Assembly: GCA_050248495.1 (NCBI GenBank)
Contig: JBFWSG010000013.1
Span: 56,171-120,170, forward strand
DNA: 64,000 nt
Direction: 5' to 3'
Source of the DNA: DASYDU01 sp050248495
Lineage (GTDB): Bacteria > Planctomycetota > Planctomycetia > Pirellulales > Lacipirellulaceae
Both the position numbers and the translations under genes were made by a program. Each line of letters opens with the position of its first letter. The first letter of the stretch is position 1. Under the pieces are notes generated by a model. It did not search any database and was not told the DNA's origin. It was given only the letters and a program-made list of their open reading frames with translations. Positions 33,688 to 42,803 of this stretch are shown in pieces.

Positions 33688-34821
33688 CTATTGCGTGGTC
33701 AACACGGGCAGCGTCGCCGCGATCTCGCGGAAGATTTTCGTCAGCTCGGCCTGGGTGGTAGCGTGGAAGTGCTTGCCGTTGGCGGCCGCGGCTACTGCTT
33801 CCATCCGCTTGATGTCCGCGTTGTCGCTAAAGGTGATGGTGTGGATCACGATGTCCTTGGATGCAGCTACCTTCGCCGATTCCACCGGCTCCTTGCCAAG
33901 ATTGTGCACGCCGTCGGTCATGAGAATGATCGTCTTCACCGCAAACGGACGGATCTTGGCGCCGGTGAGCACCTTGATGCCGTCGTCCAGACCGTTCGAG
34001 ATGGCGGTGCTGCCCTTGACGGGCTTTTTGCTGATGTTCGCGACTTTCGAGTTGATCACGCTGTAGTCGCTGACCAGGTCGGAGTCGATCTGCGATATCT
34101 TGTAAGTGTTACCGCACTCGGTGGTGTTACTCGAGTAACTCACCATCGCCACGTGCTCGTCCTGAACGGTCGTCGTGAGTTCGGTCAAGAACGCTCCGAC
34201 CGAAGTCGCCAGCGCGCCCCAGCGGCTTAACGTCGGGTGCGGTGCGTCGCACTCCTTGGTGCCCTTGGGATAGTTGTCGTTGTTCAAATTCCACATCATC
34301 GAACCGGAACGGTCGAGGACCAAGCAAATATCGCGGTCCAGCTGCGTCGAGGCAGCTACTTCGGTCGGCTCAAACTGATCGACGCCGAGCACCTTGGAGA
34401 ACATCAAGTCCACCGGACCGCTCTTCGAGTCGCTGGTCCGCTTGCCGAACACGCGGACGGCGTTCGGCTTGGATGCATTCACGGTAAAGTTGAACCGCCC
34501 CGAGCCGACTTGCACGCTCTTGCCGACCTCGATCTCCTTGTCCTGCACCACCAACGGCTCGCCGGCCACCATGTTCCGTTTGGCGGCTGCCTTGGCCTTG
34601 GTGCGGGCGGCGGTCTCATCCTGTTTGAGGCTCAATTCCTTGGCCCCTGCGCGGGCAGCCGCGTCGGTCGCCGTACGCAGTTCAGTGCGGGCCAACTGCA
34701 TCCACGCCACATCGACAGCTAGCGCCGCCATGATGATCAACAGCGGCAGGCACACGGCGATAAACACCAGCATCGCGCCACGGCGATGGCGGGCACCGAT
34801 CCGACGATTGCGCTTCAACAT
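33688..34821 (-). CDS. TadG-like protein with von Willebrand factor A domain
   Basis: Translation starts at MLKRNRRIGARHRRG (GAGGTG 4 nt upstream). The N-terminal RRGAMLVFIAVCLPLLIIMAALAVDVAWMQLARTEL is the TadG-type membrane segment. A VWA domain follows with the metal-ion site DRSGSM near residue 168, TAISNGLDDGI and ILMTDGVHN, so the MIDAS site appears complete. The protein probably has a periplasmic adhesive or assembly role with the two TadE-like pilins on either side; the tight spacing (9 bp to the downstream tadE) argues for one operon. Confidence 0.87.
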   Translation of the reverse strand: MLKRNRRIGARHRRGAMLVFIAVCLPLLIIMAALAVDVAWMQLARTELRTATDAAARAGAKELSLKQDETAARTKAKAAAKRNMVAGEPLVVQDKEIEVGKSVQVGSGRFNFTVNASKPNAVRVFGKRTSDSKSGPVDLMFSKVLGVDQFEPTEVAASTQLDRDICLVLDRSGSMMWNLNNDNYPKGTKECDAPHPTLSRWGALATSVGAFLTELTTTVQDEHVAMVSYSSNTTECGNTYKISQIDSDLVSDYSVINSKVANISKKPVKGSTAISNGLDDGIKVLTGAKIRPFAVKTIILMTDGVHNLGKEPVESAKVAASKDIVIHTITFSDNADIKRMEAVAAAANGKHFHATTQAELTKIFREIAATLPVLTTQ

Positions 34822-34875
34822 GGAACACCTCGAGTTGGGTCGGAGAAGAGAGCTCATGGGTCGATCAATAGCCAA

Positions 34876-35304
34876 TCAGAATTCGATCATCATCGACGCC
34901 GTCGATGTGAGCGTTCTGCCTTTGTAAAACTTGTTGCGGACGATCGAGTTCGAGTTGCACGGTGCGCTGACCGTCACGTCGACAAAGTCGCCGGGCGGCA
35001 ACGTGTCGAATTTGGTCGGCGTCACAGTGACCGTCGCGCCAGAGACACCGCGGTCCGCGAGGATCTGGTTGCAGGCGGTCTCGACTTGCGACTTGGTGGC
35101 CCCGGGAATGATGGCGGTGCGGGCCCCTTCGTAGGCCGCGATCGCCAGTGTTTGCTTGAGGAAGATCATCGAGCAGGCTTCGATCGTGCTCAACACGATC
35201 AGCACGATGATCGGCAGGCAGACCGCAAACTCGACGGCGGCCACGCCGCGGCGCCGTGGTCTCCGCCGGCTAACGCTTTCAGTTGGCGAACTTGATTCGT
35301 TCAT
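34876..35304 (-). CDS. TadE-like pseudopilin (copy 1)
   Basis: Starting at MNESSSPTESVSRRRPRRRG, the 142-residue protein carries RGVAAVEFAVCLPIIVLIVLSTIEACSMIF, the TadE N-terminal helix with the conserved Glu, then AAYEGARTAIIPGATKSQVE. The longer frame to 35634 would add 110 residues without coding character that overlap the upstream HAMP-like gene, so it is rejected. It shares the layout of the tadE at 33259. It starts 42 bp after the HAMP-like gene's stop. Confidence 0.85.
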   Translation of the reverse strand: MNESSSPTESVSRRRPRRRGVAAVEFAVCLPIIVLIVLSTIEACSMIFLKQTLAIAAYEGARTAIIPGATKSQVETACNQILADRGVSGATVTVTPTKFDTLPPGDFVDVTVSAPCNSNSIVRNKFYKGRTLTSTASMMIEF

Positions 35305-35345
35305 GGATCGGCAAGGTGTGTTGGATGCGGGGGTGGGCAATCGGA

Positions 35346-35807
35346 CTATTTCGCGGTTTGCGCCGGCACCTTTTCTTCGTCCTCGGCCGACTCTTCGATG
35401 GCGCCAGGCGCCAGTCGCGCCAGCAAGGCGTTGTAGTCCTGGGCCAGCTCGTGCCAGAAGTCGTTTTGGCGGAATTGCAGCTTGCGCGGCGGCTGCCCCT
35501 CGGCCACTTCCCGCATCGCGCGACGCAGGCTGAAGATCGGACCGGCGAAACGGTGGCTGATCTTGATCGTGTCGACCACGAACACCGGCAGCAGAAACAA
35601 CATCACGATCAAAAACGGACCGTGTGTGTACCATAGATTCTCGATATGCTTACCCGCCGGCTGGAACGGATCAGAAAGCACTTGCAACAGCAGCGCCGCC
35701 ACGGCAGCCACCGAGACAAACACCAGCCAATGGAAAATGATCCGGCGGGCGAGCGCCCCTTGCACCTGGGAATCAATATATTTCTGTCGGCGTTGCGGAC
35801 GGGACAT
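35346..35807 (-). CDS. two-helix membrane protein with HAMP-like segment
   Basis: The 153-residue protein starts at MSRPQRRQKYIDSQ. Two hydrophobic stretches (IIFHWLVFVSVAAVAALLLQ and HGPFLIVMLFLLPVFVVDTI) are followed by SHRFAGPIFSLRRAMREVAE and QNDFWHELAQDYNALLARL, which match HAMP-type signalling helices. No kinase or methyl-accepting domain is attached, so the segment cannot signal alone. Genes like this appear beside planctomycete Tad pilus genes. It is the first gene of the minus-strand tad cluster. Confidence 0.7.
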   Translation of the reverse strand: MSRPQRRQKYIDSQVQGALARRIIFHWLVFVSVAAVAALLLQVLSDPFQPAGKHIENLWYTHGPFLIVMLFLLPVFVVDTIKISHRFAGPIFSLRRAMREVAEGQPPRKLQFRQNDFWHELAQDYNALLARLAPGAIEESAEDEEKVPAQTAK

Positions 35808-36026
35808 GCTACGTACCTTGGATTGTCGATGACCCCAAAGACAGAAGGGACGAAACACCGGCAACCGCTGGTCACCGATCTGTTCGCCCCCTCCCACGTG
35901 CCGCGCGGAGCGGCGTTGTTTAGCAAAGTGTAGGTCACGATCCGATCGGTTGCGTGGAAATTTCCGCTGCCGGCATGCGACCGTTAGAATCGGTCCAAAG
36001 AGAACGTGGCGCGAAGCTGCCAATGG

Positions 36027-37247
36027 CTACCGCTGCCGCACGTGAACGCCGTCTTCCACCTGGTCGCTGGGGTGGATCACGACCTTGTCGCCCACCGCGA
36101 GGCCGTCGAGCACTTCCGCTTCGAGGCCGTTTTGCCGGCCGATCTTGACGATTTGCTCGTGGACGGCGCCGCCCGCGACCTTGAACACGGCCGACTCCTT
36201 GCCGACGCGGAACAGTGCGCTCGTGGGCACTTTGAGCACGTCGTCCGCTTCGTCGATCACGATGCGGGCCTCGACCCGGAAACCGTCGCCGAGCGTGGTC
36301 CGTTCTTCGGGCGGATCGACGAAATCGACGATCACGTTCACGCGCTGTTCTTCGACGCCGAGCGTCGAGATCTTGGTGAAGCCGGAGGGCTCAACGAGCC
36401 GCACGCGGCCCTGCAAGTCGCGGTCGCCGCCCCAGTGTTCGAACCAGACCTTCGCGCCGGGATGGACCTTCACTGCGTCGCGCGAGAGCACATCGATCTC
36501 GGCCTCCAGATCGCGCGGGTTGCCGAGTTCTAAGAGCGGCGTGCCGGCGTTCACCACAGCCGCGCTCTCCTGCAGCACGCGGAGCACCTGGCCGTTGATC
36601 GGCGAATAAATCGTAAACGTCCAGGCGCCATTTCCAGTCGACTGGCCGTCCCCCTCCTCGTCGTCGCGCGGCCGGGTCCGCAACAATGCGGCCTGCGCTT
36701 GTTCCAGTTCGAAACGGGCTATCTCTTCCTGAATCCGCACCGAGCGCTGCTCTTCGCTGGCGCGGCGGTATTCGTACTCGGCGTTCTCCAGCTCCGATTT
36801 GGAGACTGCCGTGCCGGCCGTGCGGGCGCGAGTCAGCTCGGCTTCGGCGAAGGCCTGAGCGGCGCGGACTTGCTCGGTCATCGGTTCCATTTTCTTGAGC
36901 GTCGCTTCGGCAGCCTTCATGCGGGCCTCGGCCTGGGCGATGGTGCGGGCGTCGAGCAGTTCGGGGTCGCGCGGCTCGATCGTGGCCAGGAGTGTCTTAC
37001 CCGCCTTGACCGGATCGCCGGCGTCCATGTCGATCCGCAACAGCCGGCCCGCGAGCGGAGCCGAAACGACATACTTCTCGCGGATCCGGGTCTTCCCATC
37101 CTCGTCGACCGTCACCTGCAGCGGGCCGCGCGCAACCTCGGCCAGATCAACCTCCACCGGCTGCGGCCAAAACGCATACCCCAAGCCGACGACCACAATC
37201 GCGGCAATCAGGAAGACAAACAACTTGCTGCCAATGTTCCGCATCAA
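36027..37247 (-). CDS. periplasmic adaptor of an ABC exporter (HlyD/MacA-like)
   Basis: An N-terminal anchor (KLFVFLIAAIVVVGLGYAFW) is followed by a lipoyl half (VDEDGKTRIREKYVVSAPLAG), a long coiled-coil (AEARMKAAEATLKKME to LEQAQAAL, about residues 105-190), the second lipoyl half (IYSPINGQVLRVLQESAAVV) and beta-barrel and membrane-proximal domains (FRVEARIVIDEAD, VPTSALFRVG). The order and length are those of MacA-type membrane fusion proteins. It works with the permease at 37476 and ATPase at 40004, transcribed in the order ATPase, permease, adaptor. The outer-membrane channel is not here. The substrate is unknown. Confidence 0.88.
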   Translation of the reverse strand: MMRNIGSKLFVFLIAAIVVVGLGYAFWPQPVEVDLAEVARGPLQVTVDEDGKTRIREKYVVSAPLAGRLLRIDMDAGDPVKAGKTLLATIEPRDPELLDARTIAQAEARMKAAEATLKKMEPMTEQVRAAQAFAEAELTRARTAGTAVSKSELENAEYEYRRASEEQRSVRIQEEIARFELEQAQAALLRTRPRDDEEGDGQSTGNGAWTFTIYSPINGQVLRVLQESAAVVNAGTPLLELGNPRDLEAEIDVLSRDAVKVHPGAKVWFEHWGGDRDLQGRVRLVEPSGFTKISTLGVEEQRVNVIVDFVDPPEERTTLGDGFRVEARIVIDEADDVLKVPTSALFRVGKESAVFKVAGGAVHEQIVKIGRQNGLEAEVLDGLAVGDKVVIHPSDQVEDGVHVRQR

Positions 37248-37278
37248 CCGCTCAATTCAACCCCACAATTCCTGAAGC

Positions 37279-37452
37279 ACGCCAAGACGCAAAGGAGCAA
37301 AGAACGCCAAGGGAGAACGGAACACTAATCGCCGCTAATTCTCACTGATTTCGATTAGCGAAGATTAGCGGTAATTAGCGTTCCAAATTCTTCCTTAACC
37401 GGTTTTCGTCTCTTCCTTTGCGATCTTTGCCCCTTGGCGTCTTTGCGCGCCA
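37279..37452. repeat. about 175-bp imperfect palindromic intergenic element
   Basis: The left end holds CGCCAAGACGCAAAGGAGCA and GAACGCCAAG; the right end holds CCTTTGCGATCTTTGCC and CTTGGCGTCTTTGCG, reverse-complement variants of the same theme. Inside, GGAACACTAATCGCCGCTAAT is answered by ATTAGCGGTAATTAGCGTTCC. The whole 37279-37452 is therefore a nested inverted repeat lying between the adaptor and permease genes. A related CTTTGCGTCTTTGCG unit occurs at 51632-51667. Confidence 0.7.
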
Positions 37453-37475
37453 AAGAGTGTGCGGCAGTCATACCA

Positions 37476-39842
37476 TTATTCCCGTGACTTGAGGACGGCG
37501 ATCAGGTCCAGGTGATCGAGCTTCCGCCGCACCAAGAGGCCCGAGCCGATGGATGCCGCTAGCACGATTCCCGCGGCCAAACCATACGTGGCCGGCGCGA
37601 TCACGAACGGGAAGCGAAACACCTCTTGATCGAGAAAGTAAGCCAACCCCCAGGCCATCCAGTAACCCAGGATCAGCCCGAAAGGAATGCCCAAGAGCGT
37701 GATCGTGCCGATCTCGCCCAACAGGATCGTCGAAATCTCGCGCTTCGTAAAGCCGATCACGCGCAGCGTGGCGAGCTCGCGGCTCCGCTCGGAGAGCGAA
37801 ATGCGGGCCCCGTTGTAAACCACGCCCAGCGCAATGATGATCGCAAACGAAAGATTGATGATCCGCATCTGGTTCATGTTGCGGGCCACGGTGTTCTTGA
37901 AGCTATCGACCGAAGCCTGCTTCACCGTGACGCTGGCCACGGAGGGCGTCTCCTTCAAATGGCGGTAGATGGCGGGGCGAAACAGCGGGTCGGTCGTGAG
38001 CATCGCCCCGCCCGCGCGCGGACCGTCGCCCATCAACCGGTTGAGCGCGTCGATGCTCATGAACGAATTGAGCCCCGAGATGTCGTCCAAGAGCGCGACG
38101 ATCGGCACATCGACCACCGGCCGCTTCTCCTGCAGCACTTCCACGCGGATCGTGTCGCCCGCCTTCACGTGCAAAATGTCGGCTAGCTTCCGCGAGATCA
38201 CGAGGCCTTCCGAGGGCAATCGCGTGACGGTTCCCTCGCGATCCACAAGCCGCCAGAGCCGGCTCTCCTCGGGCAGCCCCATGATGCCGACGCGGCGGGA
38301 ATGATTCTGCGACCGCAGCCGCGCCGCCGTGGTCCGCCGCGGCTCGACTTCGAACACGCCCGGCAGCGATGAAAGCTCGTAGATCGCGTCGGTCGAAACC
38401 GGCTCGACCATCGACAGCGACAAATCGTACCGCTGCACGTCGTAAAAATTAGTCGCAATCACTTTGTCGATCGAGTTGCGCATGAAGTTGCCCACCACCA
38501 CAATGGCCACGCTCAGCGCAATCGCGATCAGCGAGAAGGAGGTCTTCACCGGATGCCGCTCCAACTGCCGCAGAATCATGCGGGCCACGTTCGGCACTAG
38601 TGCCCCCAGGCCGATCCGCTCCAAGAGTGTCGGCTTGTAACTGGCCGGCGGCTCGGGCCGCATCGCCTCTGCGGGAGGCAGCCGCACTGCTAGATAGATT
38701 GCTCCAAGCGACCCGGCGATGGCCGCGCCGCCGGCCACCAGCATCGCGTTCGCCACCACGTTCGGCCGGACGCGAAAGATCAGCTCCGGATACTGGTACA
38801 CGCGGAGAAACATCTTGGTGAAGTCGTGCGCCAGCCACATCCCGCCAAACGTGCCCACGATGCCGCCGGCGATGGCGATCAGCAGCACGAACTTCAAAAA
38901 ATGCCAGCCGATCTGCCAGTTGTAGTAGCCGAAGGCCTTGAGCGCCGCGATCTGCTCGCGTTGCAGGCTGGTGAGCCGCGTCATCACCACGTTGAGCAGA
39001 AACGCCGCCACGGAGAGAAAGATCGTCGGCGCCAGGAGCCCCGCAGTTTTCAGACCCTGAATGTCGCTCTCCAACAGCAGGTGGGAGAGCTGGTCTTTGC
39101 GGGCGAACGCGCCGAACCCGCCATAGCGGTCGAGCAGTTTGTCGACGCGAAAAATCACTTCATCGACTGAAGCATCACGCTGCAGGCTGAACGTGACGTC
39201 GTTGAACGCGCCGTCCATGTCGTAGGCATTGGCGAGCGCCTCGTATTCCATCCATAGAATGCCGAAGTGCTTCGGGTCGGGAAGCATGTCGCCCGGCTTG
39301 ATCTGGAACACATACTCCGGTGAGAACGCGACGCCCACAATCTTCAGCGACTTTCGCTTGCCGTTGATGATTGCCACGATCGAGTCGCCTACGTCCATGC
39401 CGTTCTTTTCGACGAATGCCTCGCTGGCCAGGACTTCGTCGTCGCGGCCGACCGTGAGCGGCCGTCCGCGGCGAATGTAAACCTGGTTCAAATTCGGCTC
39501 GCGCGTCACGGGCAGCGAGATCAGCTGGCCGACCGCCGGCTCCTCCAGGCCCGGCACGTCGAGCGTCACGCTCTCGACGATCCGTGTTTCGAGCTGCTCG
39601 ACGCCCGGTACCTCGCGGAGGCGGTCGGCAATCGCATCGGGAGCGCGCTTCACGCGAGCAAATACCTCGGCAAAGCGATAGCGCTCATAGAACGCAGCCC
39701 GCGTGATTTCCAGCGAATGTAGAATGGTCCGCGAATTGACGAACGTCGCCACCCCCGCCGACACCACCAGCGCGATTGCAAACACCTGGCCCTTCATCTG
39801 CGACATGTCGCGGAGCAGCTTGCGATCGAGGGAGCTGAGCAT
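37476..39842 (-). CDS. ABC exporter permease with two FtsX domains (MacB-like)
   Basis: The 788-residue protein starts at MLSSLDRKLLRDMSQMKGQ. It has an N-terminal helix, a large periplasmic region, then a first FtsX module (ILLNVVMTRLTSLQREQIAALKAFGY-like, about residues 275-390), a second periplasmic region (VEPRRTTAARLRSQ, VKAGDTIRVEVLQ) and a second FtsX module at the end (ARISLSERSRELATLRVIGFTKREI, GLILGYWMAWGLAYFL). This is the plan of duplicated FtsX permeases that pair with MacB/LolD-type ATPases. A TTG at 39854 would add four residues; the ATG is preferred. The inverted repeat at 39850-39997 sits just before it. Confidence 0.88.
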   Translation of the reverse strand: MLSSLDRKLLRDMSQMKGQVFAIALVVSAGVATFVNSRTILHSLEITRAAFYERYRFAEVFARVKRAPDAIADRLREVPGVEQLETRIVESVTLDVPGLEEPAVGQLISLPVTREPNLNQVYIRRGRPLTVGRDDEVLASEAFVEKNGMDVGDSIVAIINGKRKSLKIVGVAFSPEYVFQIKPGDMLPDPKHFGILWMEYEALANAYDMDGAFNDVTFSLQRDASVDEVIFRVDKLLDRYGGFGAFARKDQLSHLLLESDIQGLKTAGLLAPTIFLSVAAFLLNVVMTRLTSLQREQIAALKAFGYYNWQIGWHFLKFVLLIAIAGGIVGTFGGMWLAHDFTKMFLRVYQYPELIFRVRPNVVANAMLVAGGAAIAGSLGAIYLAVRLPPAEAMRPEPPASYKPTLLERIGLGALVPNVARMILRQLERHPVKTSFSLIAIALSVAIVVVGNFMRNSIDKVIATNFYDVQRYDLSLSMVEPVSTDAIYELSSLPGVFEVEPRRTTAARLRSQNHSRRVGIMGLPEESRLWRLVDREGTVTRLPSEGLVISRKLADILHVKAGDTIRVEVLQEKRPVVDVPIVALLDDISGLNSFMSIDALNRLMGDGPRAGGAMLTTDPLFRPAIYRHLKETPSVASVTVKQASVDSFKNTVARNMNQMRIINLSFAIIIALGVVYNGARISLSERSRELATLRVIGFTKREISTILLGEIGTITLLGIPFGLILGYWMAWGLAYFLDQEVFRFPFVIAPATYGLAAGIVLAASIGSGLLVRRKLDHLDLIAVLKSRE

Positions 39843-39849
39843 GGGCGTA

Positions 39850-39997
39850 GTCAAGAGCCAAGAGACCAGAGTTTAGAGCCAGAGATCTGCGCTTAGGACG
39901 CTGCGCAACAACCAAGCGAGTCCCACACAGTATATTGCTAACATGTCACATGCCTCATAAGTGGTAGTCGATTGACTCTGGACTCTTGACTCTTGAC
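39850..39997. repeat. inverted repeat between ABC ATPase and permease genes
   Basis: The arm at 39850-39872 (GTCAAGAGCCAAGAGACCAG...) pairs with 39975-39997 with two mismatches in 23 positions. The arms enclose about 100 bp. Each arm also contains the direct motif CAAGAG twice. It splits what should be one transcription unit. Confidence 0.6.
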
Positions 39998-40003
39998 ATT
40001 GGT

Positions 40004-40759
40004 TCACCAAGTCAACTCGTTCGCAGTCTTCTTCTCCGTCCGGCGTTCGACATGCACGATCTTACCGTCGGAAATCGAGATCACGCGGTCGGCCATCTCG
40101 GCGATCACAGCATTGTGCGTGATCACGGCGGTCGTCGTGCCCAGCTCCTGGTTGATCCGCGCGATGGCTTCCAGAACCAGGATGCCGGTGTGGACGTCGA
40201 GCGCACCGGTGGGCTCGTCACACAGCAGCACCGATGGATTCTTGGCCACGGCCCGCGCAATCGCCACGCGCTGCTGTTCGCCGCCCGAAAGTTGCGAAGG
40301 GAAGTGATTCTGGCGCTCCGTGAGATTCACGAGCGCCAAAGCGTCGGCCGGCTTCATCGGCTTGCGCGAGATGTCGGTCACCAGCGCCACGTTCTCTCGG
40401 GCCGTGAGGCTGGGAATTAAATTGTAAAACTGGAATACGAAGCCGACGTTGTCACGCCGATAGCGCGTGAGCGCGGCGTCGTCGAACTCGGTAAGCTCCT
40501 CGCCGCGGTAAAACACCTGTCCGGATGAGGGCACGTCGAGGCCGCCCAGGATGTTGAGCAGCGTGCTCTTGCCGCTGCCCGAGGGTCCCAACAGCACCAC
40601 GAATTCTCCGGCGTAGAGTTCCAGGTCGACGCCGCGCAGCGCCTGCACCTCGACTTCGCCCATGTGATACGTCTTCGTGACGTTCTTGGCAGCGAAAACG
40701 ATTTCCGGTCCGCCGGAGGGCTGGGCAGGGGGGCGCTCATCGAAGGCCAGGGAACTCAT
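40004..40759 (-). CDS. ABC exporter ATP-binding protein (MacB/LolD-like)
   Basis: Starting at MSSLAFDERPPAQPSGG, this 251-residue protein has Walker A GPSGSGKST, Q-loop QFYNLIP, signature LSGGEQQRV, Walker B VLLCDEPTGALD and the switch His in AVITHNAVI. YHMGEVEVQALRGVDLELY and FQFYNLIPSLTARENV are typical of the LolD/MacB branch. It powers the permease at 37476 with the adaptor at 36027. It is divergent from the gene at 40956, so the 196 bp between them carry both promoters. The frame to 40867 adds residues unlike the family. Confidence 0.93.
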   Translation of the reverse strand: MSSLAFDERPPAQPSGGPEIVFAAKNVTKTYHMGEVEVQALRGVDLELYAGEFVVLLGPSGSGKSTLLNILGGLDVPSSGQVFYRGEELTEFDDAALTRYRRDNVGFVFQFYNLIPSLTARENVALVTDISRKPMKPADALALVNLTERQNHFPSQLSGGEQQRVAIARAVAKNPSVLLCDEPTGALDVHTGILVLEAIARINQELGTTTAVITHNAVIAEMADRVISISDGKIVHVERRTEKKTANELTW

Positions 40760-40955
40760 GGGGCTCGAAAACCGTAGAATACCTTCACGCGCCGCGGCAC
40801 AGACTGCCGCACGACTCGGCCTTTTCATTATCGTCCGTAACGTGCTGCCGGGAAAGCATCGCTTCAACCGTCGCCAGGGCGGAAATCCAGGCTTAGTTGC
40901 GAACTGCCAGCGAAACTTCTACAACCAAGTGATACCCCGGGAGCAAACCGCAATC

Positions 40956-42683
40956 ATGGTTCGTGGCTTAACTCGATTGCGGTATCTCGCGCTCTCGTTG
41001 CTCCCTTTCGTGGCCGGTAGCGCGCTGGCGGGCGGCGGACCAGAGAATGTGCTGCTCCTGGTCAACTCGAACAGCGTCGACTCCAAGACGATCGCCAACC
41101 ACTACATCGCGCTCCGCAAAATTCCGCCGACCAACGTCGTCTACATCGATTGGCGCGGCGGGCGGGAAGGTTGCCAGGGACAGTATTTCTCCGCGCAGAT
41201 CCTGCAGCCTGCGATCAAGGCTATCGGCGAACGCAAACTCGACGCGCAAATCGACTACGTCGTATACTCCTGCGACTTCCCCTGGAAGGTCAGCCTGCAG
41301 CCGCTCTTTCCGGATGAGAAGTTCAACCAGGCGACGCACCCTTGGGCATCGATCAACGGCGCGACCTACCTCTGGCAGTTCATCCGCGATAAGAACCCGG
41401 CGCTCGTGATGCCGATCACCAATTGGTACGTGTCTCCCCCCGCCGACCAGCAAAATATTCAGCGCTGTCAGGCGCTCGCCAGCGCAACGTCGCGCGGCTT
41501 CCGCTCGCAGTTCTACTGGGCACCCGATGGCAAACCTACGAACAACGCCGGGAACGGGCAGACCTATCTGCTTTCCACATCGCTGGGCGTCACGACCGGT
41601 CGCGGCAACACCCTCGCAGAAATCCTGGCCTACCTCCGCCGCGGCGTCGAAGCCGACGGCACGCAGCCCAACGGCACCTTCTATTACATGAAGAATGGCG
41701 ACATCCGCTCAAAAACGCGGGATGGATGCTTCGACGCCGCGGCGAAATTGCTCACTCAATTGGGCGCTTCCGCCTTGGTGCTGCCGGGACAACTCCCCAA
41801 TGGATCGCAGGAGGTGTTGGGCGTGATGACGGGCGCCGACACGCTCGACATCGCCGGCGCGGGCCTCAAATTTCTCCCCGGCGCGATCGTCGATAACCTC
41901 ACCAGCTACGGCGGCATGCTGGAGAACAAACCCTGGCAAACGCCGCTGAGCGATTACCTGCGGGCCGGCGCGACCGGCGCCTGCGGCACCGTGTTCGAGC
42001 CTCTCGCGCTGCAAGCCAAGTTCCCGCTGCCGTCGCTGTTCATCCACTATGCCCGCGGCTGCTCGCTCGCCGAGTCGTTCTACCAGTCGATCGCCGGACC
42101 GTATCAGCTCCTGATCGTCGGCGACCCGCTCTGCCAGCCGTTCGCGGTGATTCCGGAAGTCGCCGTGGAAGGTCTCCGACCGGGACAGGAAGTAAAAGGC
42201 TCGATCACGCTCCAGGTCAAGGCGACCGTGAATGCACCGAAGCAAGTCGGGACGATCGAGCTGTTTCTTGACGGACGACTCGTCGCGCGCTTCACGCCCG
42301 ACCGCACACCGCAGCTCGATACAACCAAGCTTCCGGACGGCTACCATGAATTTCGCTTCGTCGCCGTGAACTCCGACGCGATCGAATCGCGCGGCCGATT
42401 GATCCTGCCGCTAGTCGTCAACAACCATGGGCAGAAGCTCGAGTTGTCGGCGAACAAGTCACAGCTTTCCGCCACCGATTCCGTGGAAGTCACCGTGCGT
42501 CAAACCGGCGCCACCTCGATCGTCGTGCGACAAAATCAGCAGGAAGTTGCCCGCATTACCGGCAGCTCAGGCAAGGCCACGGTGTCGGCGGCGACTTTGG
42601 GCCGCGGGCCGGTCCGACTGCAAGCCGAAAGCATCGGCCCCAATTCGGCGCTCTCGGAACCGGTGCTGCTCGAAATCCAATAG
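40956..42683 (+). CDS. TIGR03790-like exported protein
   Basis: The 575-residue protein starts MVRGLTRLRYLALSLLPFVAGSALAGG, a signal peptide. Residues 30-400 fit the TIGR03790 family of unknown function: VLLLVNSNSVDSKTIANHYI then ALRKIPPTNVVYIDW, PITNWYVS, GRGNTLAEILAYLRRGVEAD, CGTVFEPLALQAKFPLPSLFIHYARGCSLAESFYQSI and LLIVGDPLCQPF. The tail contains two Ig-like beta domains (GTIELFLDGRLVARF, NKSQLSATDSVEVTV). It is probably periplasmic or exposed. Longer starts up to 40677 overlap the divergent ATPase gene and are rejected. Confidence 0.75.
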   Translation: MVRGLTRLRYLALSLLPFVAGSALAGGGPENVLLLVNSNSVDSKTIANHYIALRKIPPTNVVYIDWRGGREGCQGQYFSAQILQPAIKAIGERKLDAQIDYVVYSCDFPWKVSLQPLFPDEKFNQATHPWASINGATYLWQFIRDKNPALVMPITNWYVSPPADQQNIQRCQALASATSRGFRSQFYWAPDGKPTNNAGNGQTYLLSTSLGVTTGRGNTLAEILAYLRRGVEADGTQPNGTFYYMKNGDIRSKTRDGCFDAAAKLLTQLGASALVLPGQLPNGSQEVLGVMTGADTLDIAGAGLKFLPGAIVDNLTSYGGMLENKPWQTPLSDYLRAGATGACGTVFEPLALQAKFPLPSLFIHYARGCSLAESFYQSIAGPYQLLIVGDPLCQPFAVIPEVAVEGLRPGQEVKGSITLQVKATVNAPKQVGTIELFLDGRLVARFTPDRTPQLDTTKLPDGYHEFRFVAVNSDAIESRGRLILPLVVNNHGQKLELSANKSQLSATDSVEVTVRQTGATSIVVRQNQQEVARITGSSGKATVSAATLGRGPVRLQAESIGPNSALSEPVLLEIQ

Positions 42684-42775
42684 CCTCCGCACCGCGTTTT
42701 TCCCTTATTCCGTGCAATCTGCCGCGGACTTTAACGATCACAACGACTGTAAAACCAGGAGACTTTGCCGCTTCG

Positions 42776-42803
42776 TTGACACCCGGTCGAAGCCGGATAC
42801 GAT
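42776..42803 (+). promoter_or_regulatory. sigma-70-type promoter candidate
   Basis: TTGACA at 42776-42781 is a perfect -35 box; 16 bp later TACGAT at 42798-42803 matches four of six -10 positions. It points towards the TPR gene, which begins 430 bp downstream. Confidence 0.4.
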
